Virus record (IMG/VR): IMGVR_UViG_3300005534_000013
Location: 1-64,000 of that record
Strand: one strand, 5' to 3'
DNA from: a virus
DNA: 64,000 nt
Shown here: positions 31,374 through 40,359 of the stretch, piece after piece
Position numbering within the stretch: position 1 is the stretch's first letter
How the letters are laid out: every line of letters starts with the position of its first letter
Notes under the pieces: model-generated
What the model saw: only the letters and a program-made list of their open reading frames with translations
The model's database searches: none
Told to the model about the DNA's origin: nothing
Made by a program: the position numbers and the translations under genes

Positions 31374-33296
31374 ATGACCCTCGCAATCCCGGCCTCGCAG
31401 ATCGTCGCCGTCAACCCGGGCGTCGTCGGCGCCGGCGGCTCGGCGCTCGATCTCAACGGGCTGATGCTCACGACCTCGACCCGGGTCCCGGTCGGGACCG
31501 TGCTCTCGTTCCCGACCCAGCTCTCGGTCGCGGCGTTCTTTGGCGCCAACTCGACCGAGGCCGCGCTGGCGCTGATCTACTTCAACGGCTTCGATAACTC
31601 GGCCGTGAAGCCGGGCGCGCTCCTCTTCGCCCAGTACCCCTGGGCGGCGCCGGTCGCGCCCTATGTCCGGGGTGGGAACATCGCCGCCGCCCTGTCGCTC
31701 GCGCAGCTCCAGGCCCTGGCGCCTGGCACGCTCACGGTCGTGCTCAACGGCCTCTCGCATGTCTCGGGCACGATCAACCTCTCGGGCGCGACCAGCTTCT
31801 CCAACGCCGCGTCGCTGATCCAGACCGCCCTCGGGGCCAACGACGCGACCTTCACGGGCTCGATCGCGGCCAGCACCGCGAGCGTCACGGGCTCGATCGC
31901 GGGCAATGTCCTCACGGTGACCAACGTCTCGTCCGGCGTCCTCGTGGTGGGCGGGATCCTGTCCGGGACCGGGGTGACGGCCGGCACGCAGATTCAGGCG
32001 CAGCTCGGCGGCACGACCGGCGGGATCGGGACCTACCAGGTCTCCGCCTCTCAGACCGTGAGCTCGACCACGATCTCCGAGACCTATGGGACCCTCACCG
32101 TCTCCGCGATCTCGGCCGGCGCGGTGGCGCTGGGCCAGGTGCTCGCCGGCGCCGGGATCACGGCCAACACGAGCGTGACCGCGCTCGGGACCGGGACCGG
32201 GGGCACGGGCACGTACATCGTGAGCCCGACCCAAACGGTCGGCTCCGAGGCGATGACCTCGGGCGCCGCGCTCGTGACCTTCGACTCGGTCTCCGGGGCC
32301 TTCATCATCACCGGGGGAACCCCGGGCCTCGTGGGGACGATCGCGTTCCCCAGCGGCGCGATGGCGACCTCGCTCCTCCTCACCCAGGCGACGGGGGCCG
32401 TGCTCTCCCAGGGGGCGGCGCTCGCGACCCCGGCGGCGTTTATGAACGCGATCGTGGCCCAGACCCAGAACTGGGCGACGTTCTTCACCACGTTCGACCC
32501 CGTGGCGGCGGACAAGGTGGCGTTCGCGACCTGGGTGAACGGCCAGCAGACCCAGTACCTCTATTCCGAGTGGGCCCAGGACGTCGCGAACACCCTCCCG
32601 AACCCCAACACCGGCACGTCGCAGATCATCGCCGGGGGCTTCTCGGGCACGGCGCCGATCTACGGTCCCCTCCAGGGCGCCTCGAACGCGGCGCTGCTCG
32701 CGGGCTTCGTCGCCTCGATCGACTTCCAGCAGACGAACGGCCGGACCACGATGGCGTTCCAGTCGCAGAGCGGCTTCAGCCCCGAGGTCACCAACGCGAC
32801 GATCGCCTCCCAGCTGATCGCCAACGGGCTGAACTTCTACGGCTCCTACTCGACCGCGAACGACAACTTCAATTTCGTCTACCCGGGCTCGGTCACCGGC
32901 CCGTTCAAGTGGCTCGACAGCTACGTGAACGCGATCTGGCTCAAGAACCAGCTCCAGCTCGCGCTGATGACGCTGCTCACGAGCGTGCCCTCGATCCCCT
33001 ACAACAGCGCGGGATACGACCTAATCGAGGCCGCGTGCGCGGACCCGATCAACGCGGCGGTGAACTTCGGCGCCATTCGGGCCGGGGTCCCGCTCTCGGC
33101 CCTCCAGGTCGCGGAGGTGAACAACGCCGCCGGGGCGCAGATTTCCGACGTCCTGCAGAACCGCGGCTGGTACCTCCAGGTCTTGCCCGCGACCGCCCAG
33201 GTGAGGGTGGCGCGGCAATCGCCGCCCATCACCCTCTGGTACATGGACGGGCAATCGGTGCAGCAGATCACCCTCCAGTCGCTCGAGGTCCAATAG
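31374..33296 (+). CDS. tail sheath protein (DUF3383) with two inserted beta modules
   Basis: 640 residues, longer than family members of about 480-520. Core at both ends: PTQLSVAAFFGANSTEAALA, GFDNSAVKPGALLFAQYPWA, ALVTFDSVSGAFIITGG and SQLIANGLNFYGSYSTANDN. Residues about 172-296 are two repeated modules placed between IQTALGAND and ALVTFDSVSGAF. The sheath contracts to drive the tube through the host envelope; inserted modules would face outward. Followed directly by the tube gene. Confidence 0.87.
   Translation: MTLAIPASQIVAVNPGVVGAGGSALDLNGLMLTTSTRVPVGTVLSFPTQLSVAAFFGANSTEAALALIYFNGFDNSAVKPGALLFAQYPWAAPVAPYVRGGNIAAALSLAQLQALAPGTLTVVLNGLSHVSGTINLSGATSFSNAASLIQTALGANDATFTGSIAASTASVTGSIAGNVLTVTNVSSGVLVVGGILSGTGVTAGTQIQAQLGGTTGGIGTYQVSASQTVSSTTISETYGTLTVSAISAGAVALGQVLAGAGITANTSVTALGTGTGGTGTYIVSPTQTVGSEAMTSGAALVTFDSVSGAFIITGGTPGLVGTIAFPSGAMATSLLLTQATGAVLSQGAALATPAAFMNAIVAQTQNWATFFTTFDPVAADKVAFATWVNGQQTQYLYSEWAQDVANTLPNPNTGTSQIIAGGFSGTAPIYGPLQGASNAALLAGFVASIDFQQTNGRTTMAFQSQSGFSPEVTNATIASQLIANGLNFYGSYSTANDNFNFVYPGSVTGPFKWLDSYVNAIWLKNQLQLALMTLLTSVPSIPYNSAGYDLIEAACADPINAAVNFGAIRAGVPLSALQVAEVNNAAGAQISDVLQNRGWYLQVLPATAQVRVARQSPPITLWYMDGQSVQQITLQSLEVQ
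31887..32261 (+). repeat. Two GTY modules in the tail sheath
   Basis: Module 1 (residues 172-235): TGSIAGNVLTVTNVSSGVLV, GTGVTAGTQI, GTTGGIGTYQVSASQTVSST. Module 2 (238-296): [57 protein letters not shown]. Tandem copies in one protein show duplication or serial insertion. Confidence 0.85.
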
Positions 33297-33731
33297 ATGC
33301 CCCGCACGCTGACGGCGGCCGACGCCGTAATCATCCTCAACGCGCCGGACGTCTTCTCGGCCCCGCAGCAGCTCCAGGGCTTCGCGACCGACGACGTCTT
33401 CTCCGTCAACTCGCTCGACATCGCCGAGACGATGATGGGGGTCGACGGCAAGCTCAGCGGCGGCTACGTCCCCGTGCCGATCGACCAGACCTTCATGCTC
33501 CAGGCCGACAGCGACTCGATCGACTTCTTCGAGGCGATCTATGCCGCCGCGGTCCAGCAGCGGACGATCTTCTACCTCAGCGGCCGCACGGTGCTCCGGA
33601 GCACTGAGAAGCGCTACGTGATGACCCGGGGGCTGATGGTCGGCTACACTCCGATGCCGAACGCCAAGAAGGTCCTGCAGCCGCGTCCGTTCATCATCCG
33701 CTGGGAAAGCGTCTCGCCCAGCCCCGTCTAG
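33297..33731 (+). CDS. tail tube protein (DUF3277-like)
   Basis: 144 residues, beginning at the base after the sheath stop. Reads TLTAADAVIILNAPDVFSAP, DVFSVNSLDIAETMMGVDGK and TFMLQADSDSIDFFEAIYAA, the usual tube pattern for DUF3383-sheath phages. Forms the inner tube for DNA passage. Confidence 0.8.
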   Translation: MPRTLTAADAVIILNAPDVFSAPQQLQGFATDDVFSVNSLDIAETMMGVDGKLSGGYVPVPIDQTFMLQADSDSIDFFEAIYAAAVQQRTIFYLSGRTVLRSTEKRYVMTRGLMVGYTPMPNAKKVLQPRPFIIRWESVSPSPV

Positions 33732-33739
33732 GAGGGCCG

Positions 33740-34219
33740 ATGGGCCGCCGCACCACCGTCGTGACGATCACCGCCGAGGGCCGGGACAAGGGGCGGGAGT
33801 ACCTGGTCACCGAGATGCCGGCCTCGAAGGCCGAGCGCTGGGCCGCGCGCGCCCTCACCGCCGTCGGGAAGTCCGGCGCCCAGATCCCCGAGGACGTCGC
33901 GAACCTCGGGATGGCGGGCCTCTCGAGCATCGGGGTCCGGGCGATCCTCGGCGTGCAGTTCTCCGAGGCCGAGCCCCTGATGGACGAGATGATGGGGTGT
34001 GTGCAGAGGAAGATGGACTCTGGCGTCGTCCGTGATCTGATCGAGGACGACATCGAGGAAGTGGCGACGCGCGTGCAGTTGCGCGGGGAGGTGCTGGCCC
34101 TCCACATGGGTTTTTCGCTGGCCGACGCTCTGTCGAGACTCCGCTCGCTTGGGCCGTCGGCGGAGGAACCGGCGGAGATTTCATCGGCTACCCCAACCTC
34201 CCCGCAACCATCGGAATAG
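33740..34219 (+). CDS. tail assembly chaperone, unshifted form
   Basis: 159 residues: TITAEGRDKGREYLVTEMPA, SKAERWAARALTAVGKSGAQ and a helical core. Position between tube and tape measure is that of lambda G-type chaperones. The zero frame ends at 34219 with a Ser/Pro/Glu-rich tail. A slippery heptamer at 34108-34114 allows a -1 shift to a longer form. Confidence 0.8.
   Translation: MGRRTTVVTITAEGRDKGREYLVTEMPASKAERWAARALTAVGKSGAQIPEDVANLGMAGLSSIGVRAILGVQFSEAEPLMDEMMGCVQRKMDSGVVRDLIEDDIEEVATRVQLRGEVLALHMGFSLADALSRLRSLGPSAEEPAEISSATPTSPQPSE
34108..34114 (+). promoter_or_regulatory. -1 ribosomal frameshift site GGGTTTT
   Basis: In the zero frame the codons are ATG GGT TTT TCG, so G-GGT-TTT is a canonical X-XXY-YYZ slippery heptamer. 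Slipping back one base moves into a frame that stays open for 80 codons and lacks a start codon in its first 60 or so, then ends exactly at the overlapped tape-measure GTG. Confidence 0.8.
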
Positions 34220-34356
34220 TCGTCAGCGCGCGGCTCGCGACCCTGCACGAGCTTGATACGGTCTATGGCGTCGAAGACCTCCACGATATGCTCGAGATTG
34301 CGGCGGTCGAGGCGGTGAATCGCCGGATCGCGGAGGCAGGGGAGGGCGAGCCGTGA
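34114..34356 (+). CDS. tail assembly chaperone, -1 frameshift extension (GT-type)
   Basis: After the shift the protein continues FAGRRSVETPLAWAVGGGTG and DFIGYPNLPATIGIVVSARL, ending with ELDTVYGVEDLHDMLEIAAV. The full fusion (33740-34114 joined to 34114-34356) is 205 residues. The extension should bind tail tube or tape measure, as GT does in lambda. The stop overlaps the tape-measure start (GTGA). Confidence 0.78.
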   Translation, partial: FAGRRSVETPLAWAVGGGTGGDFIGYPNLPATIGIVVSARLATLHELDTVYGVEDLHDMLEIAAVEAVNRRIAEAGEGEP

Positions 34357-36047
34357 ACGTGATCGACGCCTTCTTCGTGACGGTCGGCCTCGATCCCTCG
34401 GGGATGCGGAAGGGCACGACCGAGGTCGCGTCCATGCAGAAGGGGATGCGCGAGGACGCGATCCGGACCCGCAAGGAGATGGAGGCCTCGGCGAAGCGGA
34501 TCGGGGAGGGCTTCGACCGTCTGGCGAAGGGCGCGATCGCCCTGGGTCTCGCGCTCCTGGGCGCGCGGTCGATCGAACAGTTCATCCGCGCGACGATCGA
34601 TCTCGACGCCTCGACGGGCCGGCTCGCCAAGACCCTCGGGATGTCGACCGAGGAAGTTTCGGCCTGGGAGGGGGCGATCCGCCAGATGGGCGGGTCGAAC
34701 CAGGACGCGATCGGATCCCTCCAGTCGCTCGTCACGGCGTTCGAGCAAATTCAGCTCACCGGCCAGTCGCCCCTGATCCCCTACCTGCAGCTGCTCGGCG
34801 TGACGCTCGCGGACCTCAAGAACCCGACCGAGACGCTGCTCCACCTCGCGGACCGCTTCAGCGCCATGGACCCCCGCCAGGCCTTCGCGCTCGGGACCGG
34901 GATGGGCCTCTCGCCGGCGATGATTAACCTCTTGATAAAGGGCCGGGCCGCGACACTCGACTACCTCGAGGCGGCGCGGAAGGCCTACTCGATCCACCAG
35001 GCGGACGCCGAGGCGGCCCAGCAGGCGCAGAGGTCGCTCTCCCTGCTCGGCGACACCTATAGCCGGCTCGGGAACAATCTCCTCAACACGGTCCTCCCCT
35101 ATGCGATCCGCTTCACCGACTGGCTGACCCGGGTCGCTCAGCAGAGCACCCCGACGGGCGTCGCGGTCGACCACCTCGCGACGGCGTTCAAGAACCTCTT
35201 CGATGCGGTGAACGACCTGGCGGGCGGGAACCTGATCGGCGGGACCCTGAAGCTGATCGGCGACACGACCTCGTACATGATCGAGGCCCTGGCCCACATC
35301 ATCAACTCGATGGCCGACGTCTTGAGGGGGGACCTCGGGGGCGCGGGGAGAGAACTCGCGGCCGCCGCGGTGGCGTTCGGAAACGAGATGCGGAGCTTCT
35401 ACCACGACGCCGGGTTCAAGGGCTGGACCGATCCCCGGACCTCGCCGAACCAGGTATTCTCGGCGCCCGGTGCGCCAGCGGCCGCCGGCGCCGGTGGCCC
35501 AGGCGCCCCCGACACCTTCAGGGGCCATGCGACGACCGCGCGCGGAGGGGCCATCGGCGGCCTGATCGAGTCGTTCTTTCGTCTCCATGGCTTCTCGGCC
35601 GCCAGCGCCCGGGGGATCGCGGCCGGGGTGGCGGCCGAGGGCGGGGGCGCGGGGTCAAAGAACCCGTTCTCGAGCGCGTTTGGGATCGGGCAGTGGCTGA
35701 CAAGTCGCCAGAAGGACTTCGCCCGCATCTTCGGCCACGACATCCATGGCTCTAGCCTAGACGAGCAGCTCCGGTTCATGCTCTGGGAGCTGACCCACAG
35801 CGAGCGGAGTAAGGGCGAGCGGATCCGCGGCGCGGGCTCGGCCGAGGCCGCGATGGTGACCTACCTCCGCGACTTCATGCGCCCGGGCGCCGGCCTGGCG
35901 GGCGACCTCAAGCGCGGGGCCAAGTATCTCGGGGCGACGATCCACATCGACCAGCTTACGGTCAACACCAAGGCGACGGACGCCAAGGGGATCGCGCGCG
36001 ACATCCACGCCGAGCTCGCGACCCAGGCGAACCGGGGGCTCTTCTGA
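34353..36047 (+). CDS. tape measure protein with tail lysozyme domain
   Basis: 564 residues, GTG start in a GTGA overlap. N-terminal coiled-coil and hydrophobic helix (AKGAIALGLALLGARSIEQF), then KTLGMSTEEVSAWEGAIRQM, typical of tape measures. Residues about 405-515 (ARGIAAGVAAEGGGAGS, FGIGQWLTSRQKDFARI) fit a phage tail lysozyme domain that would locally cut peptidoglycan during DNA entry. Its modest length implies a short tail of about 80-90 nm by the usual 0.15 nm per residue rule. Confidence 0.85.
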   Translation: MNVIDAFFVTVGLDPSGMRKGTTEVASMQKGMREDAIRTRKEMEASAKRIGEGFDRLAKGAIALGLALLGARSIEQFIRATIDLDASTGRLAKTLGMSTEEVSAWEGAIRQMGGSNQDAIGSLQSLVTAFEQIQLTGQSPLIPYLQLLGVTLADLKNPTETLLHLADRFSAMDPRQAFALGTGMGLSPAMINLLIKGRAATLDYLEAARKAYSIHQADAEAAQQAQRSLSLLGDTYSRLGNNLLNTVLPYAIRFTDWLTRVAQQSTPTGVAVDHLATAFKNLFDAVNDLAGGNLIGGTLKLIGDTTSYMIEALAHIINSMADVLRGDLGGAGRELAAAAVAFGNEMRSFYHDAGFKGWTDPRTSPNQVFSAPGAPAAAGAGGPGAPDTFRGHATTARGGAIGGLIESFFRLHGFSAASARGIAAGVAAEGGGAGSKNPFSSAFGIGQWLTSRQKDFARIFGHDIHGSSLDEQLRFMLWELTHSERSKGERIRGAGSAEAAMVTYLRDFMRPGAGLAGDLKRGAKYLGATIHIDQLTVNTKATDAKGIARDIHAELATQANRGLF

Positions 36048-36724
36048 TGCCGATGTATCCCCAGGTCCCGGTCGCGCCCGGCGTCCCGCCGGTGTTCCGC
36101 AACTCGACGAACAACAGCCTTGGATCCCCCACGCCGCTCACCAGCGACGGGCCCAATGTCGCGTCGCCGCCCGACGCCGCGCCCCAGTGGGGCATCTTCG
36201 ACTCCGGGGGCTCGGCGGTGATCGAGCCCGATTCCGTGATCTCGGCCGAGCGGATGCGCGAGTTCCGGGTCTCGGACTTCCCGATCGAGGCCGGGGGCTT
36301 CGCCTCCTACAACAAGGTCGCGACGCCGTTCAGGGGCGAGTTCCGGATGGTCAAGGGCGGGCAGGAGGGCGACCGGACCGCCTTCCTCAAGAAGCTCGAC
36401 GCCCTGGTGGAGTCGCTCGATCTCTTGACGATGGTGACGCCGGAAATCTCCTACGACAACGTGAACGTCACCCACTACGAGTATCGGCGCACGAGCGAGA
36501 ACGGGGTCCAGCTGATCGCGGCCGACATCCGGGTGGAGGAGATCAGGCAGGCGGCGTCCGCGGCCTTCTCCAACACCCAGGACCCCAGCTCCCAGGACGC
36601 GCAGAGCAACGGCGCCGTCCAACCCGTGACGCCCGACACGGCCCAGACCTCGGCCGCGCAGAGCGATCTCACGACCTCCCCGGGCGTCAATGACGCGGCG
36701 CTGGCGCCGGAGCCGCCCATCTGA
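36047..36724 (+). CDS. tail hub/baseplate protein, 225 aa
   Basis: Contains SDFPIEAGGFASYNKVATPF, GGQEGDRTAFLKKLDALVES and PEISYDNVNVTHYEYRRTSE, as in baseplate proteins coded just after tape measures in this phage class. The C-terminal 60 residues are Gln/Ser/Pro-rich and disordered. TGATG-type overlaps on both sides. Confidence 0.7.
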   Translation: MPMYPQVPVAPGVPPVFRNSTNNSLGSPTPLTSDGPNVASPPDAAPQWGIFDSGGSAVIEPDSVISAERMREFRVSDFPIEAGGFASYNKVATPFRGEFRMVKGGQEGDRTAFLKKLDALVESLDLLTMVTPEISYDNVNVTHYEYRRTSENGVQLIAADIRVEEIRQAASAAFSNTQDPSSQDAQSNGAVQPVTPDTAQTSAAQSDLTTSPGVNDAALAPEPPI

Positions 36725-37050
36725 TGCTGATCGTTCCCCTCCAGGCCGTGCCGTCGCAGACGCTCAACATCGTGCTCGCCAACCAGGCGTGCACGATCGA
36801 CGTGCTCCTGAAGTCCACCGGCCTCTTCGTCGACCTCTCGGTCAACTCCGCGCTCATCATCGGGGGCGTGGTGGCGCTGAACGCGGTCCGGATCGTCCGG
36901 GACAGCTACCTGAGCTTCATCGGCGACCTGATCTTCGTCGACATCCAGCCGGACCCCGTGACCGGGCCCGCCGATCCCCTCTACACCGGTCTCGGGAGCC
37001 GCTGGCTGCTCTTCTACCTCGACGCCGGCGAGCTGAGCGGCGACGTCTGA
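36724..37050 (+). CDS. baseplate plug-like protein (DUF6983 look), 108 aa
   Basis: Beta-rich: VPSQTLNIVLANQACTIDVL, FVDLSVNSALIIGGVVALNA, SYLSFIGDLIFVDIQPDPVT. The small all-beta sequence and location between two hub genes fit the plug family. It closes or connects the central tube at the baseplate. Confidence 0.7.
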   Translation: MLIVPLQAVPSQTLNIVLANQACTIDVLLKSTGLFVDLSVNSALIIGGVVALNAVRIVRDSYLSFIGDLIFVDIQPDPVTGPADPLYTGLGSRWLLFYLDAGELSGDV

Positions 37051-37937
37051 TGGCCTACGCGAAGCGCAAGATCGACCTGGAGTTCCGCCTCGGGAAGGGC
37101 TCGTTCGGCGGCAGCGGCTTCAACACCGTGAAGGCGACGGGGCTCAGGGTCACGGCCGCGATCGAGAAGGCGGGCGCGATCGGGATGCACACGCTCAATG
37201 CCCGCGTCTATGGCCTCGATCAGTCGATCGCCAACTCGATCTCGACCCTCGGGAAGGTCCTGACGGCGGGGCGGAACAATCTCGTCAGTGTCTCGGCCGG
37301 CGACGATCAGTCCGGGATGTCCGTCGTCTTCCTCGGGACGATCGACACCGCGTGGTCGGACTACACCGGCGCCCCCGACGCCGCGGTGGTGATCCGGGCC
37401 CACACGGGGCTCTTCGACGCCCTCCGGCCCCTCCCGGCGGTGAGCTTCCAGGGCTCGGCCGACGTCGCGACGATCATGTCCGGGATCGCGCAGCAGATGG
37501 GCTACACGTTCGAGAACAGCGGGGTGAGCGTCCAGCTCTCCAACCCCTACTTTCCCGGCACGGGGCGCGACCAGGCCTACGCGGCCGCGCGCGCCGCCGA
37601 CATCAACATCGCGATGGACGACCAGCCGGGCGGTACCCTCACGCTCGCGATCTGGCCCAAGGACGGGGCGCGGGGCGGGGTCGCGCCGCTGGTCTCGCCC
37701 GACACCGGGATGGTCAACTACCCGACCTGGGTCGAGAACGGGGTCATCGTGAAGACGCTCTACAATCCGAGTCTCATGGCCGGGGGCAAGGTGAACATCA
37801 AATCCGCGATCCCGAACGCCAATGGGACGTGGCAGATTTTCAATCTCCGCCACGACCTCGAGAGCGAGATCCCGGAAGGCGAGTGGTTCACGACTGCGAG
37901 CTGCAACGTCCTGGGGCATCAGCAACTTGCCACCTGA
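37050..37937 (+). CDS. baseplate hub protein, 295 aa
   Basis: Reads KRKIDLEFRLGKGSFGGSGF, AIEKAGAIGMHTLNARVYGL and VGFD-like beta segments, then VSFQGSADVATIMSGIAQQM, a pattern of hub proteins related to gpD/gp27 folds. It precedes the spike and should hold it. TGATG start overlap. Confidence 0.72.
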   Translation: MAYAKRKIDLEFRLGKGSFGGSGFNTVKATGLRVTAAIEKAGAIGMHTLNARVYGLDQSIANSISTLGKVLTAGRNNLVSVSAGDDQSGMSVVFLGTIDTAWSDYTGAPDAAVVIRAHTGLFDALRPLPAVSFQGSADVATIMSGIAQQMGYTFENSGVSVQLSNPYFPGTGRDQAYAAARAADINIAMDDQPGGTLTLAIWPKDGARGGVAPLVSPDTGMVNYPTWVENGVIVKTLYNPSLMAGGKVNIKSAIPNANGTWQIFNLRHDLESEIPEGEWFTTASCNVLGHQQLAT

Positions 37938-38565
37938 GAGCCAGGACTACATCGGCGCCATGGCGCCGGCCGATGGGGGCTCGGCCTTCAACGCGATGTC
38001 GTTCATCGCCCGCCAGGTGCTGGGCCAGGTCTGGAGCGCGACGATCGTCAAGGTCACGGCCGTCCATGGGGGCGGGCTCTCGACCCCGCCGACGGTCGAC
38101 GTCCAGCCTCTCGTGAATCAGATCGACGGCCAGGGAAACTCGACCCCCCATGGGACGATCTTCGGTCTCCCCTGTTGCCGCCTGCAGGGCGGGCTGAGCT
38201 CGGTAGTCCTGGACCCCGTGGTGGGCGACCTCGGCCTGGCGGTCTTCGCCGACCACGACATCTCCAGCGTGGTGAAGAACAGCGCGCAGGCGAACCCGGG
38301 CTCGAGGCGTCGCTTCGACCCCGCCGATGGCCTCTATGTCTGCACGCTCCTGGGCCAAGCGCCCACGACCTACGTGCAGTTCGGCGCCAGCGGGGCGATC
38401 AACATCGTCGGGGTCGGGACCGTGACCGTCCAGGCGCCCCACGTGACCGTGACCTCGAACGATGTGAACCTCGGGGCCACCGGCGGCGCGGCGGTGGCGC
38501 GGGTGGGCGATTCAGTGTCAGGTGGCGTCATCACGACCGGCTCGTCCAAGGTGAAGAGCGCATGA
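37927..38565 (+). CDS. baseplate spike protein (Gp138-like), 212 aa
   Basis: OB-like N-terminal part (NAMSFIARQVLGQVWSATIV, PTVDVQPLVNQIDGQGN) and C-terminal beta repeats with VTVQAPHVTVTSNDVNLGA, the sequence of a membrane-puncturing spike. Start uncertain: TTG 37927 overlaps the hub stop; ATG 37960 would remove 11 residues. Confidence 0.75.
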   Translation: MPPESQDYIGAMAPADGGSAFNAMSFIARQVLGQVWSATIVKVTAVHGGGLSTPPTVDVQPLVNQIDGQGNSTPHGTIFGLPCCRLQGGLSSVVLDPVVGDLGLAVFADHDISSVVKNSAQANPGSRRRFDPADGLYVCTLLGQAPTTYVQFGASGAINIVGVGTVTVQAPHVTVTSNDVNLGATGGAAVARVGDSVSGGVITTGSSKVKSA

Positions 38566-38912
38566 ACACCCTGCTTCTCGACACCACCGCCTGGGACCTC
38601 ACGAGCGACCTCGACGGCAACATCGCGATGGCGACGAACCCCTATGCGATCGCCCAGGACGTGGCCTCGGCGCTGCGGCTCTTCAAGGGCGAGTGCTTCT
38701 TCGACACCACCCGGGGCGTCCCGTATTTCAACCAGATCCTCGGCCGCGCGCCGCCGCTCGCGTTCCTCAAGGCCAAGTTCGTCACAGCCGCGATGACGGT
38801 CCCCGAGGTGGTGAACGCGATCGCGTTCGTGGCCTCGATCATCGGCCGCAAGGTCACGGGCCAGGTCCAGGTCACGACCTCGGCCGGCGTCACCTTCCCG
38901 GTGGGGTTCTGA
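38562..38912 (+). CDS. baseplate wedge protein (gp25/W-like)
   Basis: 116 residues: [40 protein letters not shown] and [11 protein letters not shown]. These match the gp25-like lysozyme-fold wedge that starts sheath assembly. ATGA overlap with the spike; baseplate J follows, as usual. Confidence 0.83.
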   Translation: MNTLLLDTTAWDLTSDLDGNIAMATNPYAIAQDVASALRLFKGECFFDTTRGVPYFNQILGRAPPLAFLKAKFVTAAMTVPEVVNAIAFVASIIGRKVTGQVQVTTSAGVTFPVGF

Positions 38913-38913
38913 G

Positions 38914-40359
38914 ATGCCGACGAACGTCCCGGCCCCGACCTTCGGCCCCACGGGTTTCGTCGTTCCGCCCGATAGCGCGATCCTCGCCGGGGTCTCGGCC
39001 GACATCAATGCGGCGTTCGGGGGCAACCTCAACCTCGCGCCCGAGACACCCCAGGGCCAGCTCGCGGCCAGCTTCACCGCGGTGATCTCGGACTGCTACG
39101 CGAACTTCCTCCTCTACACGCAGCTCGTCGACCCCGCGTTCTCCTCCGGCCGGATGCAGGACGCGATCGCGCGCATCTACTTCCTCACCCGTCTCCCGGC
39201 CCAGGCGACTGCGGTGACTTGCACGTGCGTGGGGCTCCAGAACACCGTCATCCCCACGGGGGCGCTCGCCCAGGCGCAGGACGGGAACATCTACTCGTGC
39301 ACCGGCGGGGGGACGATCCCCGTCGGGGGCTCGATCAGCCTGCAGTTCGCCTGCGTGACCAGCGGGCCGATTCCCTGCCCGGCCAACACCCTGACCTCGA
39401 TCTATCGCGCGATCCCGGGGTGGGACACGATCAACAACCCCAGCGCCGGCGTCGTGGGCTCGAACGTCGAGACCCGGGCGGCCTTCGAGTTGCGCCGCGA
39501 GCAGACCGTCGAGGCAAACTCGGTGACGATGATCGGCTCGATCATCGGCGCGGTCGCGCAGGTCCCGGGCGTCCTCGATTACTACGGGTATGACAACGCC
39601 ACGGCGGCTCCGGTGACGATTCAGGGCCAGACGATCGCCGCGAACTCGATCTACATCTGCGTCGCCGGCGGCGTCGCCCTCGCGGTCGCGCAGGCGATCC
39701 TCTCGAAGAAGGGGCCGGGTTGCGCCTATACGGGCTCGACCACCGTCACGGCGTTCGACTCCAATCCCCTCTTCTCGGCGCCGATCGCCTATTCGGTGAG
39801 CTTCCAGATCCCGACCACGCTCGACATCGTGTTCGCGGTCTCGATCAAGAATTCCTCCGCAGTGCCCTCGAACGCCGTGGCGCTGATCCAGGGCGCGATC
39901 GCGAACACCTTCGCGGGCATCTCGGCCGACCTCGATGACGTCGCGACCCTGAGCACCAAGGCCAGGATCGGCGCGACCCTCTACGCCTCCGACTACATGC
40001 CGAACATCGCGGCCCTGGGGGCGTGGGCCAGGGTGATCTCCATCGGGATCGGGTCGAAGAACACCACCGCGGCGGTCGTCACGGGCTCGATCGCCGCCAC
40101 CACGATGACGGTGACCGCGGTCACGTCCGGCACTCTCGCGGTCGGTCAGCAGGTCAGCGGCACGGGAGTGTCGCCCGGGACCTTCATCACCGCCCTGGGG
40201 ACCGGGACGGGCGGGACCGGGACCTATACGGTGGGGATTTCGCAGACCGTGGGCTCCGAGACCCTGACGGCGGTCGCGCCGAGCCTCACCAACCTCACGG
40301 TCAACATCAACCAGATCCCCTCCTACACGCCGGCGAACACGGTCGTGACCTTTGTCTGA
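38914..40359 (+). CDS. baseplate J-like protein with inserted beta module
   Basis: 481 residues. Core: [57 protein letters not shown] and [20 protein letters not shown], the gpJ/gp6 wedge family. Residues 387-453 are one copy of the repeated module, just before the final strand ([20 protein letters not shown]). It joins wedges to the fibre network. Confidence 0.85.
   Translation: MPTNVPAPTFGPTGFVVPPDSAILAGVSADINAAFGGNLNLAPETPQGQLAASFTAVISDCYANFLLYTQLVDPAFSSGRMQDAIARIYFLTRLPAQATAVTCTCVGLQNTVIPTGALAQAQDGNIYSCTGGGTIPVGGSISLQFACVTSGPIPCPANTLTSIYRAIPGWDTINNPSAGVVGSNVETRAAFELRREQTVEANSVTMIGSIIGAVAQVPGVLDYYGYDNATAAPVTIQGQTIAANSIYICVAGGVALAVAQAILSKKGPGCAYTGSTTVTAFDSNPLFSAPIAYSVSFQIPTTLDIVFAVSIKNSSAVPSNAVALIQGAIANTFAGISADLDDVATLSTKARIGATLYASDYMPNIAALGAWARVISIGIGSKNTTAAVVTGSIAATTMTVTAVTSGTLAVGQQVSGTGVSPGTFITALGTGTGGTGTYTVGISQTVGSETLTAVAPSLTNLTVNINQIPSYTPANTVVTFV
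40072..40272 (+). repeat. GTY module in baseplate J
   Basis: Residues 387-453: [60 protein letters not shown] then SETLT. Very close in motif order to the second sheath module. Confidence 0.85.

Noticed and set aside
38370-39077. Minus-strand frame opposite spike and gp25 genes
   Set aside because: It is antisense to two genes with clear families and overlapping starts.
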